From an uncultured Erysipelotrichaceae bacterium (GTDB lineage Bacteria > Bacillota_I > Bacilli_A > Erysipelotrichales > Erysipelotrichaceae), in assembly GCA_900315225.1 (NCBI GenBank), contig OMYM01000414.1, positions 1-64,000 of the forward strand: a stretch of DNA of 64,000 nt. The letters run 5' to 3'. This document shows, in pieces, positions 1 through 8,305 of this stretch (position 1 is its first letter; every line of letters starts with the position of its first letter). The position numbers were made by a program, and so were the translations under genes. The notes beneath the pieces are model-generated. The model was not told where the DNA came from and ran no database searches. It saw only the letters and a program-made list of their open reading frames with translations.

Positions 1-84
<84 letters not shown>

Positions 85-93
85 GGTTCACTC

Positions 94-116
94 GCATGCG
101 GAAGCATGCTTTTTTT
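94..116 (+). terminator. Terminator of the rRNA operon
   Basis: Perfect stem GCATGC / GCATGC with a GGAA loop, followed by seven T. It lies just after the 5S rRNA. Confidence 0.88.
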
Positions 117-131
117 CTTTGATTACATAGG

Positions 132-158
132 AAAAGCCATGCTTTTTGCATGGCTTTT
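132..158 (-). terminator. Terminator of the P-type ATPase-like gene
   Basis: Stem AAAAGCCATGC / GCATGGCTTTT around a T5 loop. It overlaps the TAA stop of the minus-strand gene. The symmetric A and T tracts mean it could also back up the rRNA terminator. Confidence 0.8.
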
Positions 159-2298
159 AATGCGTCTGGCTATAAATGATATAGGTCAGAATATAAGCGA
201 TCAAAGCGCTTATATACGCTGGAAACGGCTGACTAATCAACAATGGGAATATGAGACCTGTCAACAAGGCAACGATGGCATGATAGCCAAGAACTTCTAA
301 TTGCGATTGATGAACTCTATTGTAGAGCTTCCTTGCCAGATTGATTGCTTCGAGATAATCGGAAAGTGATTCCCTGGCGATGATAATATCGCCTGAGGTT
401 TGGTCCATGCCTATGCCTACGCCAGTGACAATGGAAAGATCGGTTGTGCGCAATAATATGCTTTCTGGATTGGTTGTAATCAACCCACTGGTTGTATAAT
501 CCGTTTCTTCCTGGTAGTCAATTAACTCCTCTTGTGTTGGGTTTTGAAGGATTTCAATATTCGCGTATGCACGCTTGATGTTGATTGTTTCGTTTTCATT
601 TCCATTTGCAATAATAATTGGCTCGATGCCCGCAGCTTCAAAGCGGTTAATCATTTCAATGGACTCTGGAATGATGTCTCTGTCTGCCGCAATCAAGCCA
701 AGATACGTATTTTCCGATGAAAAAACCAATATGCGCTTTCCCTGCTTATATAGGTTTTCGGCGTATTCTAGGTGATCTGTAATGTTGATTCCCTTTTCCA
801 TTGCGTTTGCCAAAGAATTTACTTCATAGCTTGACAATGTATGAAGGGGGTCGTTTCCAAGCCGCGTGAAGCGGGCTGGCTCGAATGTGTTTTCGTGTGA
901 ATTCTTGTGGTCACGAAGGTATTGCGTAATTGCCTTGGCGATTTGTTTATCGTTTTTATTCATGAGAGCCAAGGCGATGTATTCGAATTTGCCTCGGGAT
1001 ATGCCATTGGCAGGTATAAAATCAGTAATATAGAAATTCGTTTGCGTGATCAATCCGTCCTGCTCAATAAATATCATGTCGGTCTTTGCGGTCAAATCCA
1101 TGGAAGTCACGTTTTTAAACAATATATGCGATTTGACGGCATTGGCCGATGTATGAACAACGGCAGAATCGGAGCAAAGGTTTAACGCCGACAGGCTTGT
1201 GCATGCCATAACGGAAAGAGCGCAGCCCAAGGCAAATCCAATGCTGGATCCAGTGAACATCCAGCCAGTGAATACAATCAACGCAGCAAGCATCATGTAA
1301 AGTAATAAATAACGGCCATGTATGCGGTAGGGAGACTGTAGCGATGTTTCCGTTGCTGTGTCTTTTGCCATGGTAACAAGTTTCATCATGGCGGTGTGAT
1401 CGCCGGTAAGCTTTGTGTTGATAGTGATAGAGCCGGTTTTCAGTTCAGTTCCCGCATACACATCCATTCCTTCCTTTTTCAAGACAAGGCTATCATCTCC
1501 TGAAAGAATGGACTCATCGACGGTTGCACTGCCTTTGATAACGGGACCATCGACTGGGATTTTTTCACCTTGGCGCACAAGGATCAGTTCGTTTTTCTGT
1601 ATGTTCGAAACATAGCTGACAGATTCATGGTAGTCTTTGTACACAAATGCTGTTTCTGGAATGCTAGATTGAAATTCCTTCCAGAATTGGGTTGCCTTGG
1701 CACGGGATTTCTTGACGATTGATGCAATGCCTGCGCCACTTAGCAAGATGCAGGCTGCGGATAGGCAGAAGAAAGAAGCATTGCTGTCGTTGCGAAGCCA
1801 CAGAGTGATAGCGCTGCCTATCGCAAAGGCTGCACCGATCGCGCTGGCTGCGGCTTGTGAGAACAAGATGGGCATTTTGCTGCGGAATTGCTGTAGATAC
1901 ACATCCTTCAACAGATACAAGATTACAAGCAGCGGCAAAGCGGAAATAACGGACGGGACAGGGGTGATTCCTGGCAGTAAAATCAATATCAGCGACACGA
2001 TGATCGGCACGGGATTGATTGAAATGGCAGGCAATGCATCGTCTTTTTGGTTTTTCTCGCCCACATCAAGTTTGAAGTCATCGTATGGATAGGCATGGTG
2101 ACCTAAGGATGAGACGATGTCAATGATATCAGACTCGCCAATGCGGTCAGGATCGAAAGAAACCATAAGTATATGTGATGACATATCGAACCTGGCTTTT
2201 CGAATTCCATCCGTTTTTTTCAGATGTTTTACCATCGCGTCAGCGCTGGCCTGGAGAATAATATTCTCTATGTAATAAGATCGCTTTAAAATGACCAT
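157..2298 (-). CDS. Degenerate heavy-metal (P1B-type) P-type ATPase, probable pseudoenzyme
   Basis: 713 residues with the layout of a P1B metal pump. An N-terminal HMA-like ferredoxin-fold segment (about 5-70) lacks its CxxC metal site. Paired membrane helices follow (about 95-135 and 145-190), then an actuator domain with VDESILSGDD (259-268; family TGES), further helices (330-370) and a soluble P/N region. Every catalytic signature is altered. DKTGT is IEQDG (411-415, Glu in place of the phosphorylated Asp). CPC is CTS (366-368). The HP motif of the N domain is gone (KQIAKAI, 451-457), TGDN is ANGN (564-567), and GDGxND is absent near 603-612. The frame is intact over full length, which argues for selection on a non-pumping role such as metal sensing or a regulatory partner; the role is unknown. 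It is monocistronic. The ATG is chosen because the HMA fold begins there. Confidence 0.85.
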   Translation of the reverse strand: MVILKRSYYIENIILQASADAMVKHLKKTDGIRKARFDMSSHILMVSFDPDRIGESDIIDIVSSLGHHAYPYDDFKLDVGEKNQKDDALPAISINPVPIIVSLILILLPGITPVPSVISALPLLVILYLLKDVYLQQFRSKMPILFSQAAASAIGAAFAIGSAITLWLRNDSNASFFCLSAACILLSGAGIASIVKKSRAKATQFWKEFQSSIPETAFVYKDYHESVSYVSNIQKNELILVRQGEKIPVDGPVIKGSATVDESILSGDDSLVLKKEGMDVYAGTELKTGSITINTKLTGDHTAMMKLVTMAKDTATETSLQSPYRIHGRYLLLYMMLAALIVFTGWMFTGSSIGFALGCALSVMACTSLSALNLCSDSAVVHTSANAVKSHILFKNVTSMDLTAKTDMIFIEQDGLITQTNFYITDFIPANGISRGKFEYIALALMNKNDKQIAKAITQYLRDHKNSHENTFEPARFTRLGNDPLHTLSSYEVNSLANAMEKGINITDHLEYAENLYKQGKRILVFSSENTYLGLIAADRDIIPESIEMINRFEAAGIEPIIIANGNENETINIKRAYANIEILQNPTQEELIDYQEETDYTTSGLITTNPESILLRTTDLSIVTGVGIGMDQTSGDIIIARESLSDYLEAINLARKLYNRVHQSQLEVLGYHAIVALLTGLIFPLLISQPFPAYISALIAYILTYIIYSQTH

Positions 2299-2584
2299 GA
2301 TAATACCAATTACTATTTTACCTAGAAATACAGTAACGTCAATGGAGGATTCAGGTAATTGTATCCCTAAAGAAACAATCGGGTGGCGTTGCGCAATACC
2401 TGTAGACGGTCATAAAGGTGTTGCTTTGGGGGATTTACCAGTACCTGCCTACAGATATAAACAGACCGATGAAAATCTGGCCCAGATATAGGATCGTTTG
2501 ATAGAAACCACTGCTTTGTTTTTTTGAAGCTATTGGCATGCGATATTTCGTTTATAATAGTAGCAATGATAATGAGAGGTGACC
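2299..2584. other. Divergent intergenic region
   Basis: Non-coding gap between the ATPase-like gene (leftward) and the M24B peptidase (rightward). A TATAAT at 2553-2558 is a likely -10 for the peptidase, with only a weak -35. A 49-codon frame from 2341 has no ribosome site and is not called. Confidence 0.5.
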
Positions 2585-4390
2585 ATGTTGGTTAATGAGA
2601 AAATCGAAGCGTTACGTAGACTCATGCGGGAAAAAGGCATTGACGTATATTACGTTCCTAACGAGGATGACCATTTATCGGAAGAATATACCGCGGATTA
2701 TTTTAAAAGCAAATCGTTTTTGACGGGATTTAGTGGCGAAGCGGGATGTGCCATTGTCACACAGGATTTTGCTGGATTGTGGACGGATGGAAGGTATTTC
2801 ACCCAAGCAGAAGGGGAGCTATCAGGAACGTGTGTCAAGTTGATGCGCCTACATCAGGAAGGTGTCCCGAATCCAATGGATTTTCTGATTTCAAATACAC
2901 CGGAGAATGGCTTGCTTGGCTTTGATGGGAATGTCGTTGGTTCACTCGACAGCAAGAGGCTTTCTAATGCACTCGCCAAGAAAGGCGCACGTCTTCATAT
3001 CGAAGATGATCTTGTTGGCGAAATCTGGGGGAACAAGAGACCTCGAATGCCTAGGCACCCTGTCTTTGTGCTTGATGAGAAGTATACGGGGGAGACCGCA
3101 CATGTAAAAATCGAGCGCGTAAGGGAAAAAATGAGGGAAAAAGAGGCAGATGTCCTTGTCTTGACTCGCTTAGAGGATCCTTGCTGGATGTTGAATATCA
3201 GGGGTGATGACATTGAATGCACTCCCGTCGCATATGCCTTTGCGATGGTGTTTGCCCAAAAAGTGCTTTATTATATTGATGAAGACCAGATAGATGGTCT
3301 GGTGCGTGATTATCTTGGCGATAACGGCGTGGAGATCAAGGCGTATGATGATTTAGCAAATGATCTTGCGTCTTTGCATGGCAAAAGGATATGGGTGGCG
3401 CTTGGATCGTTGAACACGAAGCTGTATTCTTCCATTGCGCAAGACAATCTAATCATCAACGAGGTTTCCCCCGTTGCAATGTTTAGGGCTGTCAAGAACG
3501 ACACAGAGCTAGCGAACACGCGGAATGCACATTTGAAGGATGCCGTGGCAATGGTTCGTTTCTTGCGCTATGTCAAGGAGAACGTGGCATCGGGCAAGAT
3601 GAGTGAAGCTATTGCCCAGGAATATCTGTATCGGTTGCGCGAGCAACAGGATGGGTATATCGAGCCTTCCTTTCCGACAATTTGCGCCTATCAGGAGAAT
3701 GGCGCAATGATGCATTATTGCGCAACGGAAGAAAACCATGCGATGGTAAAGCCAAGGGGGTTCCTTTTGGTTGATTCTGGCGGGACGTATTTCGATGGAA
3801 CAACAGATATTACCAGGACAATCGCCTTGTCTGGGTTGAGCGATGAAGAGAAAATGTACTATACGCTTGTCTTAAAAGGTCATTTGGCTCTTGCGAATGC
3901 CAAGTTTCTTCAAGGTTCCTCGGGGTATAACCTTGATATTCTTGCTCGGCAACCGCTATGGCAGATTGGCATTGACTATCAATGTGGCACGGGGCATGGC
4001 GTTGGGCATGTGCTTTCGGTGCATGAGGGTCCCCATGGCATACGCTGGGGGATGCCATCGCCATTAAGGCCATGCGTAGCCTTGGTTCCTGGAATGATTG
4101 TCACGGATGAACCAGGGGTATATTTGCCACATAAGCTGGGAATACGCATAGAAAACGAATTGATTGTCACAAAGGCCGAGAAGAATGAATATGGTCAATT
4201 CCTGGCGTTTGAAAACCTAACATATGTTCCGTATGAGCTGGATGCGATTGACTTGTCATATCTATCCGACCAAGAGATTAAACAGATCAACGATTACCAT
4301 GCGATGGTTTTCAGCAAGCTGAAGGATCGGCTGGCTGGTGCTGACTTGGCATGGCTGAAGGAGGCAACGGCGCCGTTGTCACGCGTATGA
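2585..4390 (+). CDS. Xaa-Pro aminopeptidase, M24B family (three-domain type)
   Basis: 601 residues. It removes N-terminal residues that precede proline and acts in the cytoplasm on peptides. Two creatinase-like N-terminal domains (about 1-300) precede the pita-bread metallopeptidase domain. The metal ligands are visible: Asp in VDSGGTYF and TTDITRT, His in GTGHGVGHVL, Glu in DEPGVY and RIENEL. Length fits the long (about 600-residue) XPNPEP1-like branch. The ATG at 2585 is preferred to the in-frame GTG at 2579, because the ribosome site AGAGGTG (2575-2581) covers that GTG. The stop overlaps the next start (ATGA), so exonuclease III is translationally coupled. With PepV, Pcp and PepC nearby, peptide use looks important. 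Confidence 0.93.
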   Translation: MLVNEKIEALRRLMREKGIDVYYVPNEDDHLSEEYTADYFKSKSFLTGFSGEAGCAIVTQDFAGLWTDGRYFTQAEGELSGTCVKLMRLHQEGVPNPMDFLISNTPENGLLGFDGNVVGSLDSKRLSNALAKKGARLHIEDDLVGEIWGNKRPRMPRHPVFVLDEKYTGETAHVKIERVREKMREKEADVLVLTRLEDPCWMLNIRGDDIECTPVAYAFAMVFAQKVLYYIDEDQIDGLVRDYLGDNGVEIKAYDDLANDLASLHGKRIWVALGSLNTKLYSSIAQDNLIINEVSPVAMFRAVKNDTELANTRNAHLKDAVAMVRFLRYVKENVASGKMSEAIAQEYLYRLREQQDGYIEPSFPTICAYQENGAMMHYCATEENHAMVKPRGFLLVDSGGTYFDGTTDITRTIALSGLSDEEKMYYTLVLKGHLALANAKFLQGSSGYNLDILARQPLWQIGIDYQCGTGHGVGHVLSVHEGPHGIRWGMPSPLRPCVALVPGMIVTDEPGVYLPHKLGIRIENELIVTKAEKNEYGQFLAFENLTYVPYELDAIDLSYLSDQEIKQINDYHAMVFSKLKDRLAGADLAWLKEATAPLSRV

Positions 4391-5142
4391 AGATAGTTTC
4401 GTGGAATGTGAATGGCTTGCGGGCGTGCCAAAAGAAAGGCTTTGAGGATTTCTTCAGGGATGTGGACGCGGATATTTTTGCGGTACAGGAGACAAAGATG
4501 CAGGAAAGCCAGTTGACCGATTCCCTGCGGTTCAAAGGATACCGGGTGTATATGAACAGCGCTGAAAAGAAGGGGTATTCCGGGACACTGGTATATGCGA
4601 AAGAAGAGCCTTTGCGGGTGGTCTATGGAATTGATGGAGATAATAGCCGAGAAGGCAGGGTTATTTCGTTGGAATACCCTGGATTTTGGTTTGTTTGCGC
4701 GTATGTTCCTAATTCTAAGGAAGGTCTTATAAGACTGCCATATCGGCTGGAATGGGAAGAATGGATGAAGGAACACTTGAAAAGGCTAGACCAGGAAAAA
4801 CCGGTGATCTATACGGGTGACCTGAATGTGGCGCATGAAGAGATCGATATTAAGAATCCTTCTTCAAACCATAAAAACCCAGGGTTTTCAAATCAAGAAC
4901 GCGAGAAGATGACGCAGCTATTGGCCAGCGGGTTTTCCGATACATTTCGGGAACTCTATCCCGATACAGTGAAATATTCGTGGTGGAGCTATCGATTCAA
5001 GGCAAGGGAAAGGAATGCAGGATGGCGCATTGACTATTTCCTGGTGTCCGAAAGGCTGATGCCCTTGGTGAATGATGCGTTGATTTTTGAAGAGGTCTTG
5101 GGATCGGATCATTGCCCGATTGGTCTAATTGTGGGAATTTAG
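4387..5142 (+). CDS. xth: Exodeoxyribonuclease III
   Basis: 251 residues, normal size for the ExoIII/AP-endonuclease family. It cuts DNA at abasic sites and degrades 3' ends in base-excision repair. Signatures: SWNVNGLRA at the N-terminus, QETKM (metal ligand E35), GDLNVAHEEID, DYFLVSE and the terminal GSDHCPIGL. The start is the ATG that overlaps the TGA of the upstream peptidase gene and gives the family's MKIVSWNVNG beginning. An in-frame ATG at 4351 lies inside that upstream gene and would add 12 unlikely residues. The AAGGAGG at 4358-4364 is 22 bases away, so coupling probably drives initiation. Confidence 0.94.
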   Translation: MKIVSWNVNGLRACQKKGFEDFFRDVDADIFAVQETKMQESQLTDSLRFKGYRVYMNSAEKKGYSGTLVYAKEEPLRVVYGIDGDNSREGRVISLEYPGFWFVCAYVPNSKEGLIRLPYRLEWEEWMKEHLKRLDQEKPVIYTGDLNVAHEEIDIKNPSSNHKNPGFSNQEREKMTQLLASGFSDTFRELYPDTVKYSWWSYRFKARERNAGWRIDYFLVSERLMPLVNDALIFEEVLGSDHCPIGLIVGI

Positions 5143-5158
5143 AAATAAGTTGTATAAT
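5129..5158 (+). promoter_or_regulatory. Promoter of pepV
   Basis: TTGTGG (5129-5134), an 18-base spacer, then TATAAT (5153-5158). It sits at the very end of xth, 25 bases before the pepV start codon. Confidence 0.6.
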
Positions 5159-5182
5159 GATTTTGTTTGGGAGGTAAATAAG

Positions 5183-6544
5183 ATGGACATTGACGCCTTG
5201 GTGGAAGGCTATCGTGGCAAGTTGGTGGAACGATTGGGCAAACTTGTCGCAATAGATAGCACGGAATCGCAGCCCTTGCCAGGGGCTCCGTTTGGGCTAG
5301 GTCCAAGGCTTGCCTTGGAAGCAGCGCTTGCCATGATGAAGGAAGATGGGTTTAAAACGGTCAATCTTGACAACTATATAGGATATGCGGAAATGGGCGA
5401 AGGGAAGCAGTTGATCGGTATTGTCGGGCACCTGGACGTTGTTCCTGCCAGGATTGGCGATGGATGGTTGAGCGATCCCTTTGAAATGACAGAGAAAGAT
5501 GGCGTCTTGTATGGGCGTGGCGTCAGTGATGACAAAGGAGCTGTCGTTGCGTCAATGATCGCTATGAATGTGGTACGCGACATGGGTATCCCCATGGAGA
5601 AGCGCGTGCGGTTGATCATGGGGACAAACGAGGAAACAGGCTCCCGTTGCCTAAAACATTATGTCAATCGAGAGGGATCGGTGGACTATGGTTTTACCCC
5701 TGACGGGGAGTTTCCAGGTGTGCATGGGGAAAAAGGCATGATTGCGGCCATCTATCGGTCGAAAAAAACCAATATTCGCGATATCAAGGGAGGCACGGCC
5801 AAAAACGTTGTCTGTCGGGAATGCTCGATTGTTGTGGATAAATGCACGTTCTCCAAGAAAAAACTGGAAGATTATTTCAACAATCATAACCTAGAGTTCT
5901 CCATGGAGGAAGAATGCGATACGGTCAGGATCACGGTGATCGGGGCTGCGGCGCATGCCAGCACGCCTGAAAAAGGAATCAATGCGATATCCTATCTATT
6001 GAATGGCTTGGCGGAAGCAGGGTTCCAGGATCCTTTTGTTGCATTTTACATGAGTCATTTTGGTTTATCAACGGATGGCGCAGGAGTAGGCGCAAAGTGC
6101 GCGGACGAGCATGGCGAGTTGACAATGAACAATGCGACCATTAGGATGGAAGATGGCGTGATCGAGGGAACCATTGACATTCGTTTTCCTGTCACGATGT
6201 CTTCACGGCAAGTCATTCGGCTGATGGGCGACAGGATGGAAGACGACAATGGCGTGATTGAAATTGTCCATGCGGTGGAACCGTTGTTTTATCCCATGGA
6301 CTCTCCGCTGGTGCAGTCGCTTTTGAAAGCGTACCAGGAAGTCACAGGGGACTTTCAATCGCTTCCCATGACCATGGGCGGAGGGACATACGCCAAGGGA
6401 ATCGAAAATACGATCGCGTTTGGCTGTGCATTCCCTGGCAAAAACTATCGCATCCACGATGCGAATGAATACGTATCGGTGGACGAGCTTCTTTTGCAGG
6501 TGAAGATCTATGTTTCCGCGATTAAAAGGCTATTGTCATTGTAG
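5183..6544 (+). CDS. pepV: Dipeptidase PepV-like, M20 family
   Basis: 453 residues. A zinc dipeptidase that completes peptide breakdown in the cytoplasm. M20 landmarks: GHLDVVPA (metal His and catalytic Asp), YGRGVSDDKGA (bridging Asp), GTNEETGS (catalytic Glu and ligand), FTPDGEFP, and the lid domain with AAAHASTPEKG. The ATG at 5183 follows GGGAGGT at an 8-base gap. A longer in-frame reading from 5129 would begin inside xth and lacks a ribosome site. It has its own promoter and ends at a strong terminator, so it is a single-gene unit. Confidence 0.93.
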   Translation: MDIDALVEGYRGKLVERLGKLVAIDSTESQPLPGAPFGLGPRLALEAALAMMKEDGFKTVNLDNYIGYAEMGEGKQLIGIVGHLDVVPARIGDGWLSDPFEMTEKDGVLYGRGVSDDKGAVVASMIAMNVVRDMGIPMEKRVRLIMGTNEETGSRCLKHYVNREGSVDYGFTPDGEFPGVHGEKGMIAAIYRSKKTNIRDIKGGTAKNVVCRECSIVVDKCTFSKKKLEDYFNNHNLEFSMEEECDTVRITVIGAAAHASTPEKGINAISYLLNGLAEAGFQDPFVAFYMSHFGLSTDGAGVGAKCADEHGELTMNNATIRMEDGVIEGTIDIRFPVTMSSRQVIRLMGDRMEDDNGVIEIVHAVEPLFYPMDSPLVQSLLKAYQEVTGDFQSLPMTMGGGTYAKGIENTIAFGCAFPGKNYRIHDANEYVSVDELLLQVKIYVSAIKRLLSL

Positions 6545-6569
6545 GCATATGGAAACATATGCTTTTTTT
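6545..6569 (+). terminator. Terminator of pepV
   Basis: Perfect 7-bp stem GCATATG / CATATGC with a GAAA tetraloop and seven T. Confidence 0.92.
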
Positions 6570-6596
6570 CGAAAAGGCTAGGGCGGGTGATATAAT
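6568..6596 (+). promoter_or_regulatory. Promoter of the HAD-CBS pair, predicting a leaderless mRNA
   Basis: TTCGAA (6568-6573), a 17-base spacer and TATAAT (6591-6596). The ATG begins at 6604, where transcription would be expected to start, and no Shine-Dalgarno sequence lies between. Confidence 0.6.
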
Positions 6597-6603
6597 AGTT
6601 TTT

Positions 6604-7455
6604 ATGAAAAAAGCAGCTATACTATATGATTTTGACAAGACTTTGTGCGCAAAGGACATGCAGGAATACAGCCTGATTCCTTCACTTGGGTATACTAATC
6701 CCCGTGATTTTTGGGATGAAGTAACGGAAATAGCCAACCGCAACAGAATGGATGGCATCAGCGCGTATCTTTTTGTTCTGCGAGAAAAATTCGAGGAACA
6801 AAACCATCCGTTGACCCGCAAGATGTTTCGGGAAATCGGTTCTTCCATCGAGCTTTACAATGGGGTAGAGACGTGGTTCAGGCGAATCAATGAGCATGCC
6901 AGGAAAGCAGGGTTGTATTTAGAACACTACATCATTTCTTCGGGAATGGCGGAGATCATTGAAAGCACGTCCATTGCCGAACAATTTGCCAGGATCTACG
7001 CTTGTCGCTATCATTATGATGAAAGTGGAAAAGCGGTCTGGCCGGCGCAAATCGTCAACTATACGACAAAGACACAGTATATATTCCGCATTAACAAGCA
7101 AGTGTTGGATGAAAACGATGACTATAGCCTAAATGTCTATATGCCACACAAAGACCGTCCAGTTCCATTCGAGAGGATGATCTATATCGCCGATGGATTG
7201 ACGGATGTTCCGTGCATGCGGCTTGTGAAGGAATATGGGGGAAAGTCGATCGCTGTTTATAACAAGGATTCGCAGCGCGCCTTTGGCATTGCCAAGCAGC
7301 TGCTAGAGGAAGGAAGGGCGAACTACATGATGCCTGCAGATTATGAAAAAGGCAGCGACATGGAGAATCTTATCATGATGATCATTGATGAAATGGGGAT
7401 CGCTGCGAAGCTGGAGGAAATCGAGAAAAACAGCCGCAGAAAGGCAGGCATTTGA
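6604..7455 (+). CDS. HAD-superfamily phosphatase
   Basis: 283 residues. A haloacid-dehalogenase-fold hydrolase resembling phosphoserine-phosphatase-like HADs; substrate unknown. Motif I is YDFDKTL (nucleophile D9, acid D11), motif II is IISSG, a motif III Lys lies in TTKTQYIF, and motif IV is IADGLTDVP. A large helical cap lies between motifs I and II. The ATG at 6604 is required to keep motif I, yet it sits 8 bases after a TATAAT with no ribosome site, so translation is probably leaderless. The stop overlaps the start of the CBS-domain gene (TGATG), indicating one operon and perhaps CBS control of the phosphatase. Confidence 0.88.
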   Translation: MKKAAILYDFDKTLCAKDMQEYSLIPSLGYTNPRDFWDEVTEIANRNRMDGISAYLFVLREKFEEQNHPLTRKMFREIGSSIELYNGVETWFRRINEHARKAGLYLEHYIISSGMAEIIESTSIAEQFARIYACRYHYDESGKAVWPAQIVNYTTKTQYIFRINKQVLDENDDYSLNVYMPHKDRPVPFERMIYIADGLTDVPCMRLVKEYGGKSIAVYNKDSQRAFGIAKQLLEEGRANYMMPADYEKGSDMENLIMMIIDEMGIAAKLEEIEKNSRRKAGI

Positions 7456-8150
7456 TGGAACAAAGCAATGCGGAAAGATTCCTGGGGGCTTACGCTAAGA
7501 TTGAGCGCAAGATGACGGAGATGCGAGGAGCAACGACGTATATTCCATTTTCGTCTTTGTTATCAAAGTGCGCGCAGGATGATCCCGTGATCATGGCAAA
7601 TCAAGAGAATCTAAGGGAATACCACGAATTACGCAACTCTATTGTTCATTTGCGCGGGCGCGAGAATGAGATTATCGCCGAACCAGTGGACAGTGTGACG
7701 ATGGACATTGAAAGAATCGCCACGTTGTTGGAGAGAACGGGCAATGTCATGCATTATGCCTCGCAGCCTGTGAAGGCGGTGAAGCTTTCCGACAGCATTG
7801 AAGATGCCTATGCGTTGATGGAGAAGTTGAATACAGCCAAAATCCCGGTATACGACAACGGAGCGTATTGCGGCTTGTTAACAACGGAAGCGATCGCCAA
7901 ATGGGCGATTAAGGGCAACCAGAAAGACAGGAGCGTCCACAATGTGCTGGGCGAGGATGGCAAGAACCGCGTTGCGTTTGTCAGCCGTACCACGGGTGTC
8001 AAGGCGGTGTTGAATGCTTATCAGGAAAATCTTATGAAAGGAACGCCGTTGCTGGCGGTGATTGTCACGGAGCATGGAAAGCGTTCAGAGAATCCAGCGG
8101 GGATCATTACCCCTGCTGATCTTCCACGAATATACGACGATATCATCTAG
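7455..8150 (+). CDS. CBS-domain protein coupled to the HAD phosphatase
   Basis: 231 residues. A helical N-terminal region (1-100, including an SIVHLRG segment) is followed by two CBS repeats (about 105-160 and 165-231). CBS pairs typically bind adenosyl nucleotides and regulate an attached or partner activity. No catalytic domain is visible. The start codon shares its A with the TGA of the HAD gene, so the two are translated together and a shared function is likely. The in-frame TTG one codon upstream is less likely. The ligand is unknown. Confidence 0.82.
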   Translation: MEQSNAERFLGAYAKIERKMTEMRGATTYIPFSSLLSKCAQDDPVIMANQENLREYHELRNSIVHLRGRENEIIAEPVDSVTMDIERIATLLERTGNVMHYASQPVKAVKLSDSIEDAYALMEKLNTAKIPVYDNGAYCGLLTTEAIAKWAIKGNQKDRSVHNVLGEDGKNRVAFVSRTTGVKAVLNAYQENLMKGTPLLAVIVTEHGKRSENPAGIITPADLPRIYDDII

Positions 8151-8305
8151 AAACAAATGGATTTATTAAGCGGCGAAGGCTTGTGCATATGAAAGCGTGC
8201 GGGGCAATGAATTTCCAGCCATTTGCTCCGCTGGGCATAATCTGTTCTTTTCAAAGTGATGCGTTTCAACGATAATAATATAGGACTGTACACCAGGGGG
8301 TTGTT

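Noticed and set aside
2341-2491. 49-codon frame between the ATPase-like gene and the M24B peptidase
   Set aside because: No ribosome site, no recognisable motif, and it lies across the probable promoter region.
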